Positions 11,388-22,790 of a stretch of 64,000 bases of DNA are shown in pieces (within the stretch, counting starts at the first letter, position 1; each line of letters begins with the position of its first letter). This stretch comes from Capitulum mitella (Eukaryota > Arthropoda > Thecostraca > Pollicipedomorpha > Pollicipedidae): assembly GCA_030062745.1 (NCBI GenBank), contig CP099846.1:27301201-27365200 (forward strand). Reading direction: 5' to 3'. The position numbers were made by a program, and so were the translations under genes. The notes below the pieces were generated by a model. It was not told the origin of the DNA. It ran no database searches and saw only the letters and a program-made list of their open reading frames with translations.

Positions 11388-12413
11388 ATGGCGAAGTCGG
11401 CGAGCGGCGGCGTGTACTTCGTCGGCATCGAGGGCGGCGGCAGCCACTCGGTGGCGTACCTGCTGGACGGCGGCGGCACGCGGCTCGGCACGGCCGACGG
11501 GCCCGGCACCAACCTCTACCTGGAGGGCCTCGACGAGACGGTGGGCCGCTTCAAGCGGCTGGTGGACGCCGTGCTGGCGGCGGCGGGCCTGCCGGCGAAG
11601 ACGACGCTGCGCGGGCTCGGCATCAGCTCGAGCGGCTGCGAGGCGGCCGAGACGGTGCGCGAGCTGCGCGACCGGCTGCTGGCGCTGTACCCGGGGCTCA
11701 CCGAGCACTGCGTCGTCTGCAGCGACACGGCCGGCATCATGGCCACGGCGCTGGAGGGCGGCGGCGTCTGCGTCATCTCGGGCACCGGCTCCAACAGCCT
11801 GCTGCTGAACCCGGACGGCCGCGTGCACCGCTGCGGCGGCTGGTCCTACATGCTAGGCGAGAAGGCCAGCGCCTGGTGGATCGCCTACCGCGCCGTCAAA
11901 TGCATGCTCGAGGAGGACGACCACCTGCGCGTGCCGCCGCACGACTCGGCCGTCATGCGTCGCTGCATCCTCGAGTACTTCGACATCGAGGACCGCTTCG
12001 GCCTGCTCGAGCACGCCTACACGAGCTTTTCGAAGGCTCGCTTCGCCGGCCTGTGCCGGCACCTGGCCGACGCGGCGCATGCGGGCGACCCGCTCTGCCG
12101 GCGGCTGTTCGCCGACGCCGGCCGCTGGATGGGCCGCTTCGTGCTGGCGCTTCTGCCGCGAGTCGACCGCCGCCTGCTGGCCGCCGACGGCGGGCTGCGC
12201 ATCGTCGCCGTCGGCGGCGTCTTCCGCTCCTGGTCGCTGCTGCGCCAGGCGTTCGTCGACGAGCTGGCGCCGCGGCTCGAGACGTTCACGGCGCTCAAGC
12301 TGACCGGCTCGCTGGCGCTCGGCGCCGCCTACCTGGCCGCCAAGGAGGCGCGCTTCGAGCTGCCCCGCGACCTCGGTCGGAACTCGGAGCTGCTCTGCCA
12401 GCGGACCAAGTGA
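11388..12413 (+). CDS. NAGK: N-acetyl-D-glucosamine kinase, single exon
   Basis: Encodes 341 residues, against 344 in human NAGK, and can be aligned to it from end to end. The enzyme phosphorylates GlcNAc to GlcNAc-6-phosphate with ATP in the cytosol, in amino-sugar salvage feeding UDP-GlcNAc and chitin/glycan synthesis. It belongs to the ASKHA (BadF/BadG) fold. Visible motifs are phosphate-1 GIEGGGSHS (13-21), GTN with sugar-binding Asn42, phosphate-2 CSDTAGIMATA with catalytic Asp113, SGTGSN (131-136) and the CGGW block (149-152). The start is the first ATG in frame, with G at -3 and +4. Oddities: no introns, although vertebrate NAGK genes have many, and Glu158 where the family has Asp in GDEGSA(Y/W)W. 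Codon use is extremely GC-rich. The reading frame is intact. Confidence 0.93.
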   Translation: MAKSASGGVYFVGIEGGGSHSVAYLLDGGGTRLGTADGPGTNLYLEGLDETVGRFKRLVDAVLAAAGLPAKTTLRGLGISSSGCEAAETVRELRDRLLALYPGLTEHCVVCSDTAGIMATALEGGGVCVISGTGSNSLLLNPDGRVHRCGGWSYMLGEKASAWWIAYRAVKCMLEEDDHLRVPPHDSAVMRRCILEYFDIEDRFGLLEHAYTSFSKARFAGLCRHLADAAHAGDPLCRRLFADAGRWMGRFVLALLPRVDRRLLAADGGLRIVAVGGVFRSWSLLRQAFVDELAPRLETFTALKLTGSLALGAAYLAAKEARFELPRDLGRNSELLCQRTK

Positions 12414-12790
12414 CCACGCGGCAGACGGACGCCTTCGAGAGACGCGATGAGCCGGAGACGTCTCGAAAAGAAGCAACGCGCCCGGGGCCAGGAGTCGTCT
12501 CACGAAGAGACGTCGCGGCCGGGAGACGTCCCGGAAGAGACGGCGCAGGGGAGACGGGAGACGGGAGACCGGGGACGGGAGTCAGCGCCGCGTCGGGCTC
12601 AGAGGCCGGCCCCTGAGGCGCGTTCTTTCAGCGAGTGTGTTGCCTGGACTGATCGGATGTCCAGGAAGCAAAGTTGTGGTTCGCGATTAAATGCACAGGC
12701 CGTCGTGCAGGCCGAAACGAATTCAACTCGCAAACGTTTACTGTTGATTATGTCACCATGTACGCACCAATAAATATATAATATAAAGCT
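12414..12790 (+). other. NAGK: NAGK 3' UTR and polyadenylation signal
   Basis: A canonical AATAAA lies at 12769-12774, about 355 bases after the stop codon and in AT-rich sequence. The UTR contains a short run of GGGAGAC/GAGACG repeats at about 12460-12580. The cleavage site itself is inferred. Confidence 0.6.
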
Positions 12791-12799
12791 AAACCAAAA

Positions 12800-15130
12800 T
12801 TGCGACAAGCGTTGAAAATGGAGGGGGTAAAGGGCAATCGGAACGACAATTAACTGTATTCCATTAGGTCTATGAATATGGATATGTTGGATTAAATATG
12901 TCCTTTTCCTCGGTTCCTGTAGCTACGAGAACGGCATGATCTACATTGGATAAAAAGTAAAAATAATCGTTAAAAGTACTTGGAAAACCATGAAATATTC
13001 GTATTCCACATTACAGCCGCATTTCACATTACACCAACATTCACATGACCCTGCAGCCTACATATCACACAGCCAGGCCATGTATCAAAAGTGACGACTC
13101 GTCGTTTGAGAGGTCAAGTCATCCTTGAGATACCAAATAAACTTAACACCACCATTAAAGGACTGCCGATGGCAGATAAGCCCGGTAAAAGCACCGGAAC
13201 TAGGCGCCGGTGGCAGGCGCGGGTGGTGTGTATCAGGGCGTGTCAAGATAACACGCCTGCGCGGCGGCCGAACAGCGCGGCGCGTGCCTGAGGCGAGGTC
13301 CGATGTGAGCGGTGGAAGGCTTCCCGTCGCTTTTCCCGGCTTCTCCAGCAGGCACATTCATGATCATGGGAATTTCTGATTCCTCAGCTGAGAGCGGTCA
13401 GATGAATACTGATCTAAAACCGGCCCAGATTAGAACCGAAACGATACTATATACTAGTTCCACCGGCTCAAATGCCAGGGGTTCGTCGCGATAAAGAAAA
13501 ACGGTAATGGACTGAAGCGCATGGATTCTGTCTGCTCCACAGCACTGCAAACAGTCGTAACCTTGAAGGTCATCGACTTGAAAGCTCAATGCTTTCTTAC
13601 GCTAATGCGGAAGAAGCTGAAGTCAACAATGTACGCAACGCCCACCCCACGAAAATTTCTGGGACCACTGACGCGCCACACAGCACCCCTTCGACTACCA
13701 GACAGCGTCAAAAGCACTAGCCAGTCCCCCAAAGAAAAGCCGACACGCCGACAGGAGGCTAAACCGGCACGGGCATTGTCCGTCGACTATACAAGACATC
13801 AACCGAATTTCGGTGGTTTGTGGAGAGCGCTCGAAAACGCCTCGATCCGGCGAGACTTGTTTTCTCTTTCCACTTCGGGACAGCAGAAATGAGGTACGAG
13901 GCTGCCTGGAGGGTTCTCCACTCACGGCCAGTGAACGCCAAAGAAGGCGCGATTACGTACTCACCACGGTGAGTACGTAATCGGTTCGATCAAAGCGGTT
14001 CGATTCTTAGTCGTTTGCAAGCTCAAACAAACTGGAAACGGCCGAATGTAAAAGCCTGAAATATCACACCAGATAATTCATAACACTTCGTGATTTCCCT
14101 ACCCTTTTGTTTCCTGTCTTCTGCATGAATGCAATTCCAAACGTCTTCTTTTAATCAATCATCATCCACTCGGTACCGGGGCTGGGCCACGGCTCAACAA
14201 CCCAGTCATGACCGCATCCCTCCCCCTCCCCCCGGGACGCCGAAAGAGCCCTGAAACGTTCCCAATGTCCGAAGCCGGTCCCCGACCCAGCTCCGCCTCG
14301 CCGTCGGCCAGACGACCTGTGCCGCCGCCGCCGCCGCCACCAGGCGAAGTCCGAGCCAACCACCGGGCACCTGGGCGGACCGACTAGCCGACCGGGACCG
14401 GCCGATTAAGTTTATCTGGGTCCCCTGCGCTGTAGCTATCAAAACTAACGCCACAAACTGGAGGACTTTGGTCTGCCGTAGAAGGGCTGAAGGGCCAATG
14501 AAGTGGTTCACGTGCGACGTGGACTTCACGGGAAAACCGCTCCGGCAACGGTGGGTGACGCAAGTCGTGGCCGTATCTGCAGCAGACATTACTCACCACG
14601 TAATAGTCGAGACATCACCGTAAGCCCTGTTTACACCCCGGGAAATGCGCACGAAGCCCGGCCTCGCCAAAATTTCCGCCCCGTTCTACATCGTCCGATT
14701 ATATGCCTACAAATCCTCGACAGAAGCATGCCACTGCAGGACGAACACACCCCCGGCAGAACGACCCCCCCTCATTTGACGCCAGTCTGGAGACACCACT
14801 ACCAGCCCGGCCAGCCGGCGGACTCAGCGAGGTCCGAACCGGCTCGGTTTCGCCACGGCGTCCATCTAGCCGCGACCGGTCAGACCCGACCACGGCGGTC
14901 AGCGGTACATGAGACGTCGCCGGGGCCGGCGGGGACGGCGCCTCCTCAGCGGAGGTGGCCCAGCCGGCGAGGCAGAGCCCGTCAACCCGGCAACGCCAGG
15001 CGTCGGCGACAGCCGCCGGCGGAGCGCGCCCAGCGTTGAGAGGGTCCGCCGTGGCACGTCCAGGCGAAGCCATGCGGTCATGCAGGCGCGGACGGTGCGG
15101 CAAGACTGTCCGCGCGCCATGCGCGCAGTG
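12800..15130. other. Region between NAGK and the minus-strand exons
   Basis: No recognisable coding exon. Contains the perfect hairpin at 13950-13983, a short GCC triplet run near 14320-14340, and a GC-rich patch at 14750-15130 with open frames on both strands. A minus-strand ATTAAA (14150-14155) could serve the last-exon candidate at 15137-15287, but this is speculative. Confidence 0.35.
13950..13983. repeat. Perfect 34-bp palindromic hairpin
   Basis: Arms 13950-13965 and 13968-13983 are exact reverse complements (16 bp each) separated by two bases. They contain TACTCACC/GGTGAGTA, so each strand displays a GGTGAGT splice-donor-like word. Symmetry stops sharply at both ends. This is the second such hairpin in the window, after 4557-4595. 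Confidence 0.85.
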
Positions 15131-15136
15131 GAGGCG

Positions 15137-15287
15137 TCAGGGTTCTCCTCGGGGCGGCGATGCGGCACGACGTGTCGCCGGAGTCGGGCTATCGCTGACG
15201 CTGTCATCAAAGTCGGAGAGAGAAGTACTTGCCAGGGCCGCTGCCGTGACATGGGGCCGTGGCCACAAGCTGTCGCAGTAGGAGGAA
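15137..15287 (-). CDS. Putative last coding exon, Ser-rich
   Basis: On the minus strand, a CAG acceptor is followed by one base and 49 codons ending at TGA. The peptide (SSYCDSLWPRPH ... STSLSDFDDSVSDSPTPATR) is Ser/Pro-rich, as in the disordered tail of a scaffold or nuclear protein. Its phase does not match the exon at 15771-15852 directly, so either another exon lies between or one of the two calls is wrong. The polypyrimidine tract is weak. Family not recognised. Confidence 0.3.
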
Positions 15288-15371
15288 CTGCATCATTTGC
15301 GTGCGCTGCGTCTAACGTTAAAGGTGGCCTGACCGACCTCAGCAGTTCGTTTTCTTGGAGAAAAGCTTAGC

Positions 15372-15793
15372 TGAACTGGGGCTTTGGCTGTCGTCCACGG
15401 TCAAAACTTACCTGGACTGTAGCTGTCACTGCAAGCCACAACTCACCTGGGCTGTAGGTATCACTGGAGGAGATAACAACTCACTTAAGCTGTATCTGCC
15501 GTTGGAGGACAGAAGTTACTTGAGCTGAAGCTGCCGTTGAATGGGGTCACAACTCACCTGAATTGCGACTGTTATTGGAGGTCGGAACTAGCTTGGGCCG
15601 TAACTGTTGTCGGAGGTTAGGATTCACCTGAGCTGTCGCTGTTGTCCGACGGCGCCAGAATCCACCTCATCTGTCGCTGTCTCTGAAAGTCAGAACTCAC
15701 CTGCACTGTAGCCGCCACTGAAGGTCAGAACTCACCTGAGATGCAGCTGTTGTTGGACGTCAGAACTCACCTGAGCTGTAGCTGTCGTTGGAG
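15372..15793 (-). repeat. 35-bp x 12 minisatellite built on a splice donor
   Basis: About twelve tandem units of roughly 35 bp. On the minus strand each reads as an exon end plus donor, of the form CTACAGCTCAG then GTGAGTTCTGAC. The unit at 15759-15793 overlaps the 3' end and true donor of the RS-rich exon at 15771-15852, so the array seems to have grown from that junction into the intron. Six units keep GTGAGT, one has GTAAGT and others are diverged. Divergence rises away from the exon: the three units nearest it are the best conserved. Confidence 0.75.
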
Positions 15794-15852
15794 GAGGCGG
15801 ACAGAGATCGGCTGCGGTAGCGGTTCCGGCTCCTGCTGGCCACGCGGGCATC
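15771..15852 (-). CDS. Putative RS-rich internal exon
   Basis: On the minus strand the exon lies between a CAG acceptor and a consensus CAG|GTGAGT donor. It has 27 codons plus one base, reading DARVASRSRNRYRSRSLSAS and ending SNDSYSS. Arg-Ser dipeptides of this kind are typical of SR-type or splicing-associated proteins and other phosphorylated disordered regions, but the protein is not identified. Its donor is the probable founder of the adjacent 35-bp array. Another frame would encode an Ala/Thr/Pro-rich peptide, so the frame choice is inferred. Confidence 0.42.
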
Positions 15853-15859
15853 CTGTCGA

Positions 15860-17690
15860 CGAACACAAGAGTCGGTGAGTACGGCAAAACGTTGACACCG
15901 GACGCCGAGTAACGCATACTCGCAATGTCTTATGTATCACCTCACTGAGTAAACTGCGTCATACAGGCGTCAAAAGCCAACGAGCGGAAACGAAACTCCC
16001 CAAACGGATGACGGTTCACTGGCCAGCGATGGATAACCCAATGCAGTTTACAGTTTCGTTACGGCTGAACGTCAACAATATTACCCCAAACTGAGAGGCG
16101 CAAACAACGAGGGATGTCGAAGAAACCTGCGACACGGTAAAGCTACACGAAGACGCCTGCGGCGCTGTGGTAAGCATATACAAACCAGGCTTGAAAGACT
16201 AGCAATTAATTACCATAGCTGCATTCTATCGCGGTCCACTCTGCCGGTGATCATCCTGCGAAACTCGCTCCCCGGACCAGTTTACGAGGTCTGCTAGCGC
16301 CTTGGGCGGCGGCCGAGATGTCCGAAAACGAGCCCAGACCCGCCGAGAGAGGGTACCGCGCGTCCCATCCGCCGCAGCTGACGCGTCATCTGTCCGACAG
16401 GTCGTCCAGCTGGGCTCCGGCGGGTTCGGGCTGCGCGGAATGACGCCGCGACGAAAAATCGAAGCCGGGAGGGGCTCGGTTTCGGTTGTAATGTGGCGTG
16501 GGAGGCTGCTACGGTGAATGTCGGCCGTCTGCGTAATTTTGCCCGCGAGACTGTACGTACTGCGAAACTCCTGACTGAATTCCCCACAGCGCAAACTGGA
16601 ACAGAATTCGTGGGCAGGCTTCCGCTGCCGTGCAACTACCGCCTTGGTATTTTGGGACAATAACCGCAATGAAAGCCAGAATAGACACGCGGATTTCGGC
16701 CGGCCTTGCGGACGTTGTTTCCGCATTTTGCGATTGTAACCGTAAGCGAAGCCAGACTGAATCATGTGATTAGATTTCTGCCGCAGTACAAAAACGATGT
16801 CCGCGTCTTGGAAATGGAGCGCAACTGGGGACCATTTACGACCCAAAAAGTCTACTGAGATCAAACAGATTCCAAACAAGAGAGCACAACTGAGGTGATC
16901 CACATTTAAGGCAAACTGGTTACACTAACATGCCAAATACAAACTCAAGCAAGAACCTATTTTGTTTTGCTACATAATAACGTTTCAAAAGCATAATGCT
17001 CTAAATAAATGCTCTATAAGATCATACATGATCTCTAGCAAGGTCAAGAGTAAACGCTGGTTCGACATTCGTATTAGTTTTAATCCTGCTTCAGAGCCGT
17101 TGCAAAGAACTAACCGCCAGTTTTAGACTATGGTGACCAAAACCACTTTTTTCTGGAACGAATAACTGCGAGAACTAAAGACATGTGGTGTCAACTGTGC
17201 CTTATCTCGAACATTTCTTCACTTAAAGCGGCTATTTCAAGCAACAAGTCAGAAACTACAGCATTTTGACCAAGCCTGTGACGAGAAACCGTAGGCAGGG
17301 TTAAACCAGGCCCGCCTTCGAAACCGTTAAACACTATATCGTTTATTGCCGTTTGAACGGATAACATCTTTTCATTGTTTGCTGAAAACGTGAAGGAGTA
17401 ATAGCCGTCTTCTATGCTGTCAACAACGCACCAACGTTCGCGAAATACCCCGAAACTTGTCGATTCGACAATACTCTGCTTCAGGCTACGTAACGACGGT
17501 TCTTTCCTTCTCGTGATCAAAACCATTTCCAAAGTTTAACGTAAAACTCTGAATTGTCCTCCCGTCCTTCAGCACAAACCATGCGCAGAAATACTCCATC
17601 TTGAGAACACGGCCGACAGGAAAGATTTCATACGACATTATACTTGTTAACCACCGCTGCGCCCCCGGTCCGAGGCCAGGCCAGGTCAGG
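15860..17690. other. Probable intron of the minus-strand locus, no exon supported
   Basis: A minus-strand frame is open for 225 codons at 16226-16903, but it has no recognisable domain. The half at 16226-16500 is GC-rich and open in a second frame too. The rest is AT-richer without coding signal. Confidence 0.3.
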
Positions 17691-17698
17691 GGACTCAC

Positions 17699-18388
17699 GC
17701 TGCGGGGGCGCCTCTCGCAGACGGTTCTGTTCTGAAGATGACGCCACAGGTCGACGAACCTCTGTGCAGCCGCCGAGAAAGCAGCGGCGGCCGGGCCACT
17801 GGCCTCGGGGCACGAACGGTACTCCCCGAACCCCGTCACCCGACCCGGGTCACAGGTCACTGACCCCTGGCCGGCGACGGGGGAGGCGGGACTGCTCTTG
17901 CCGGGGTCGCAGGTCACCAATTCCCTGGCCGGCGCAGGAGGCGAGCGGGCCCGTCTTGCCGGGGTCGCAGGTCACCCCCTGGCCGGCACAGGAGGCGAGC
18001 GGACTGATCTTGCCGGGGTCGCAGGTCACCCCCTGGCCGGCGCAGGAGGCGAGCGGGCCGGTCTTGCCGGGGTCGCAGGTCGCCCCCTGGCCGGCCTCCG
18101 AGGCCAGCGGGCTGCTCTTGCCGGGGTCGCAGGTCGCCCCCTGGCCGGCGCCGGCGGCCAGCGGACCGCGCTTGCCGGAGCAGGCGCTGGAGGCGCGGGA
18201 ACCGCACCTCTCCAGGCCGCTGGCCAGCTTCTGCCCGAGGCCCGAGGTGAGCGAGCTGCACCGCTCCCGGACACGGCTGCTCCGCTCGCCGCCCGAGGCC
18301 AGCGAGCCGCGCCGCTTGGCGTCCCAGATGAGCGGGATCCAAGCGCGCCCGGTCGGGGAGGCCATCGCGTTCGGAGGCCCGCGACAAA
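17699..18388 (-). CDS. Putative exon encoding 18-residue Cys/Pro/Gly repeats
   Basis: On the minus strand a low-complexity region containing WDAKRRGSLASGGER leads into about five repeats of an 18-residue unit like GQGVTCDPGKTGPLASCA. A unique tail with FVDLWRHLQNRTVCERRPRS follows, ending at a consensus GTGAGT donor (exon end 17699, phase 0). The repeat at 17897-17954 carries four extra bases (AATT), so the repeat frame and the tail frame differ by one step. That may be an assembly slip, polymorphism, a wrong exon model or decay. The 5' limit (an AG near 18389) is a guess. Long frames on the plus strand also cross this GC-rich region, so the strand is favoured but not proven. Protein not recognised. 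Confidence 0.35.
17841..18180 (-). repeat. 54-bp x 5-6 coding minisatellite
   Basis: Four uniform 54-bp units at 17955-18170, each beginning CTTGCCGGGGTCGCAGGTC on the plus strand, plus a 58-bp unit at 17897-17954 and a diverged one at 17841-17896. Being 18 codons long the unit preserves any reading frame. Differences between units cluster in one third of the unit. Confidence 0.85.
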
Positions 18389-18539
18389 CTGGCGGCCGCC
18401 CGGCCGGCCGGCAGACGCCGGTCAATCGCATCGAGGGCGCGGCCGCATCGGGCCCCACCGGTAATGACTGTCTCCACGTATTAATCAGACCCGACAGTGA
18501 TCCCGCAATCGAACGCCGCAGGCCGGCCGGCTGAGAAGC

Positions 18540-21500
18540 CGCAACGAGACAGCCGGGGACGAGCGGCGTCTCGGCGGTATTGACAACCGGGTGCGCGTCG
18601 TCGGCGGGCGACGGCAGGCCAGCGCCGGCGGGAGCTACAGGACTCGGGAAGGTCGACGCTCCTAAAGGTGAAAGGTGTCGGCAAAAAGTTGCAAGTCAGA
18701 AATTACCATGGCAGGACGGAAATGAACTGCTGCCGCTTCAACTGAGACAGGCGATCCGTTGGCAGTCGGCAGCCGTCAAACGTACATCCAGACGTAGGAC
18801 GCGACGAGGTCGTAAAATGGTGCATCACGTCAAATAGTTACGATGACTGGCTACACATTAAACCAGCATTAACCCTGCGGAATAGTTTCTAGATAAAGCA
18901 TGGTAGGCATTCGTCGGTCTCAGTATGATGATACATACACATATAACAAGCGCATCGACGTTGGTTTATCGCGTAGATCCGACGCCTATGTCACATATGG
19001 AAAGTAAATGGCCATAACCACAATTATAAGCGGACCAAAAAAGCTCTAGACACCAATTTTACCTCGGAAAATGCCTCCTCGGCCATGAATTCGGTACATT
19101 CCCCGAACGTCAGATAGCTAAGGACCGATACAGATGCAAGCGCACTCACACTAGCACCATCAAAACGGACAAGACGAGCGACCTTGGTGACACCTTTGGG
19201 CCGTGGTTAGTGGCCACGACACCACGTGAAACTTTTTTACATGTGCTCGAAAATTGTAAACCATTGTGTGTTTTAAGGTAGGTAGCTTCATATGTCTCTG
19301 AAAACGACTGCAAGATGTCACTCTGCCTATTTCCCTGGCAGACTTGTGCCAGGTGGATTAGCGACCGCAAATAACGACCGACTAAAGTATCAACCAGTGA
19401 CCTGATCAGGGGATTCTCATTACCACCTACAACACCGAATCTGCCGGTTCAATCATCACTGCACCTAATGCGCATCTCGCGAGCGAAAATATGAACGCAA
19501 GATGCATGCAACAAATACAGGAAGGAATCCAGTACAAGAACAATGCCGGTAGTTCTCAGCCACAGCTTAGGTGTGGATGAGTATCAAAGAATTATCAAAA
19601 TCCCTTACAAGCAAAGCTACTAGGGATAGCAACTTTAAGTGAGCAAACATTGCGCAATTTGGGAAATTTTCAGCAGGCCCCTGACTGTCCGCTGCTATGT
19701 GTGGCACCGCGTACTGGAGAGGCCCATAAGATGAACAGTAACGACATCTAGTGGCAATGACTGCAAACATATCTTAATCCGTATTGCCACGAGGGGCGTG
19801 GAGAGAGCCGACACTACAGACATCTAGCGACAGAAACTATAGCCACAGCCTACTACTCTGCACCGCCGCAGTGATCGCTGCCAAAAGCCAGGCAGGTTGG
19901 AGTTGCATAGTAACAGTGTGCCGAAAAATGGCTTTCGCCCCATTTCTGAACATAAAACACACAAAATCTACGTGCTGTTTTTTTAACCACGTTTGGCGGA
20001 GCTTGCTGTCCGGACCGAAATCCCATACCATAGACGGTGCAGTTTCGAGATTATGGCTGATGAGTGCAAAAGGTGAAAGTGGTGACAAAGACAAGTCCGA
20101 CAGCCACCGGCCCCCTCACACGCTAAAGCAAGGCCATAAGGACACCGAGTTAAGTGAATGTGAGGCTTGCGTTGGCTAGGAACAACCAATACGATCCCAC
20201 ATGTGCGCGGAAGCCTTCTTCAAGTCGCTGGCAAGAGGTATTTTAAGGTTATTCTTTCCACGTAGCACCACAGGTATCTAATGTTTAAATCTTTTCGAAG
20301 TTAGTAGTTATCACTGCCCTCCACTACAACAGTACACAGCACTGTACAGTACACAAACGGCGGCCCTGGACGACAGCACGAGTCACGCACCGTACATGCC
20401 GAATAACAGCGCAATACCATGACAAGAGCTCATCGCAGTCCAGTGGGGATGTCAAACTTAGAGTAGGTATAACTACAGAGTATGTATTTTGGTTATCAAG
20501 TTCAACGTCACAGAGGTATTTTACTCCGATCCGTACAACAAAGATATGCAAGAGCGGTTGTTCGGAAGACAGGTCGCGGATTGTTTAGGCCCAAAGCACG
20601 CATATGTTAGGAGCAAAGGCCGAAGCCTGCCATAGGTCTTTCCGAACAGCCAGGCCGCTTTCTGGATATGACCAAATTACCAAACACCGACATAGGAGAA
20701 CGATCGTTCTTTGGTCCAGAAAAAGCAACTACAACGCGTTCCGGCAATTTCTCCGTCCCTCAACACAGAAGAAAATATCACTTCGAACAGTGGCTCCTAT
20801 AAAAATGAACACGATGTGATAGGGCAACTCGTTCTTTGCCAGACCGCGTTTCGGCTGTTTAGGAGACAACCAAAGACCGAGACAAAGTTGGTGAGGACAA
20901 TGCCTGCATACACCGGTCTGATAAACGTCTGCAATGATTTGAGGACAAAAAATCCGATCAGAGGCCAAGGTTCAAAAGCTATTCATAAGCAGAAATGACT
21001 GCTACCCGTAGGGTAAGCTTAACGGTTATTTACCTGGCAGGAAGGAAGAAAGAAGCTTTCACGATGGGTAACTGAAATAGAACATGAATCGGCCTTCGGT
21101 CATTTACTTTAACCAACAGGAATGAATTCTGGCAGCTAACGGTCTGTCCCAGCACGCTGTGGCCATTTTTCTGGGAACCACAATGCGAAGTGGCATCTTC
21201 GCCAGTACCTGAGGATGGAAATATTGCCGGAGCGCGACGTGACCGTTTCCTTTTGACCAGAGATCGATACTTCTTCTCACTTCGGTGCGCAACACTTCGG
21301 CCACAGCCAAAACGCGGTCAAGTTGTCTAATGGACTGCTCAGGAGGATGCTATTTCCGAATATGTAGCGACCTTTGCCACATTCCACGTAGCATTAATTC
21401 AAGGAAGCCTCTGTAATGCGGACCTATACTCGACAGCAGGCACGAGGATGATTTTTTCGGCAAATGTCTCCCGATCAGCTCATATTCATGTCTCGGAAGC

Positions 21501-22250
21501 CACAGTGCATACCGCTACTCACATCACTGATCTGAACGGGGACACGCTTGTGGATACACGTAAACTTTACGTATTTTGGGCTTTTCCAAATCACCCATCT
21601 GACTTTGCAGTTTGCAAAAGCAACAGCGATGAGCAACACTTAACTTCGCTGCTAGTTTTTACTCACTCGCGAGAACTTACTAGCATGCTCCCCTCTACAC
21701 CCCTAAATGATTCAATAGCGACTTCATATCGAAACTATGATCAAGCAGCTGGCTATTTATGAAATTTTGACATCCTGTCACTGGAGCATGACCAATTGAG
21801 GGGCATCGCGTGCAACTCAAGACTGAAACAATAGCAGCGATCTGTTCCACCTGCCAAGCCTATTCTTGCCTACCACAAACAAGGCGATGCGCGTGTTATC
21901 GTAATTCACTGCATCACGCTACGTGGGGCAACGATGATTCTCCCCGTCTGCATGCACTGCAAAGGCAATTCACATCCGGTAAGCTTCAAACTGGGCTCGC
22001 TACATCCGGGACTATCCAGCGAATTCATCGCTGAATGTCAGCGCGAACAGCGGAACAGCCGTTCTGGCTTTTTATATTACCAAATGGGCGGGAGTTGTAG
22101 CATCCTCACGCATCACTCACCGCGCATACTAATCCCGTGAGAATTCCCACACCGGACCGAAAAACATCGATGTCACGTCCACGAAATCTCAACATATCGT
22201 GACCGCGACACCTCGCCAGCGTGAACCTGCATCAGCCCGCTCAAAACCAA
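18540..22250. other. Long region with no gene seen
   Basis: Mixed-composition DNA, with no convincing exon, tandem array or transposon end found. Short open frames occur at random on both strands. It would be intronic if the minus-strand exons at 31.1, 28.6 and 18-15 kb belong to one gene. Confidence 0.35.
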
Positions 22251-22790
22251 CTGCCTGTTTCATCCCCAGCTGCTCCCCCAACGTCTCTCCCCCCTTCCAT
22301 CTAAACTCGGCCCGCCGCCGCCGCCGACTGCAGAAGGCCGCGTCGAAAACAGTGTACTGTTTGCCGACTGGCCGGGCCGGGAAACCAGTTTCCGAGGCCG
22401 TGCCTGCGTGACCCGGCCGGGCATTGTGTTAGAGATCGGACAGCGGCAGCGCGCCGCACGTGCTGTTTTCGCAGAGGCGCAACCCGCGTTCTCATCTGGC
22501 CAGGCGAAAACAAGGGCAAAATGTTGGATTTCGTCCGGCGTATTCATGTCGCTGAATTCGTCTAGAACGCGGCCGTGCGTTATCGTCTGATCTGCACTCT
22601 TCCACAACGTCATTTCCTCTTACTTCAAGACCGCAGAGACAGACAAAATCAAGTACTCCACAAGTGTTTGTTGATCTCGTTTAACTTTCGCCGGGCCGGC
22701 CTTCGGATCCTCCGATCCTTCGGATCCACCTTCGCCGGGCCGGACAGGAGAACGGTCATAACCGTCCGATCTAAAAACACCGTTGGAAAG
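22250..22790. other. GC-rich patch, no gene resolved
   Basis: A minus-strand frame (22260-22613) is open for 117 codons, but no family is recognised. A 13-bp direct repeat TTCGCCGGGCCGG at about 22687 and 22731 brackets a cluster of GGATCC/GATCC words. Confidence 0.3.

Noticed and set aside
11214-11828. Minus-strand open frame of 204 codons opposite NAGK
   Set aside because: Antisense shadow of the very GC-rich NAGK coding sequence.
13990-14010. GGTTCGATTC word resembling a tRNA/SINE B box
   Set aside because: No A box at a proper distance and no cloverleaf. It is also next to the hairpin sequence.
17644-18534. Plus-strand open frame of 296 codons over the 54-bp repeats
   Set aside because: GC-rich sense/antisense frames coexist here. 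The minus strand has a consensus donor and a more protein-like tail, so the plus frame is probably a shadow, though this is not certain.
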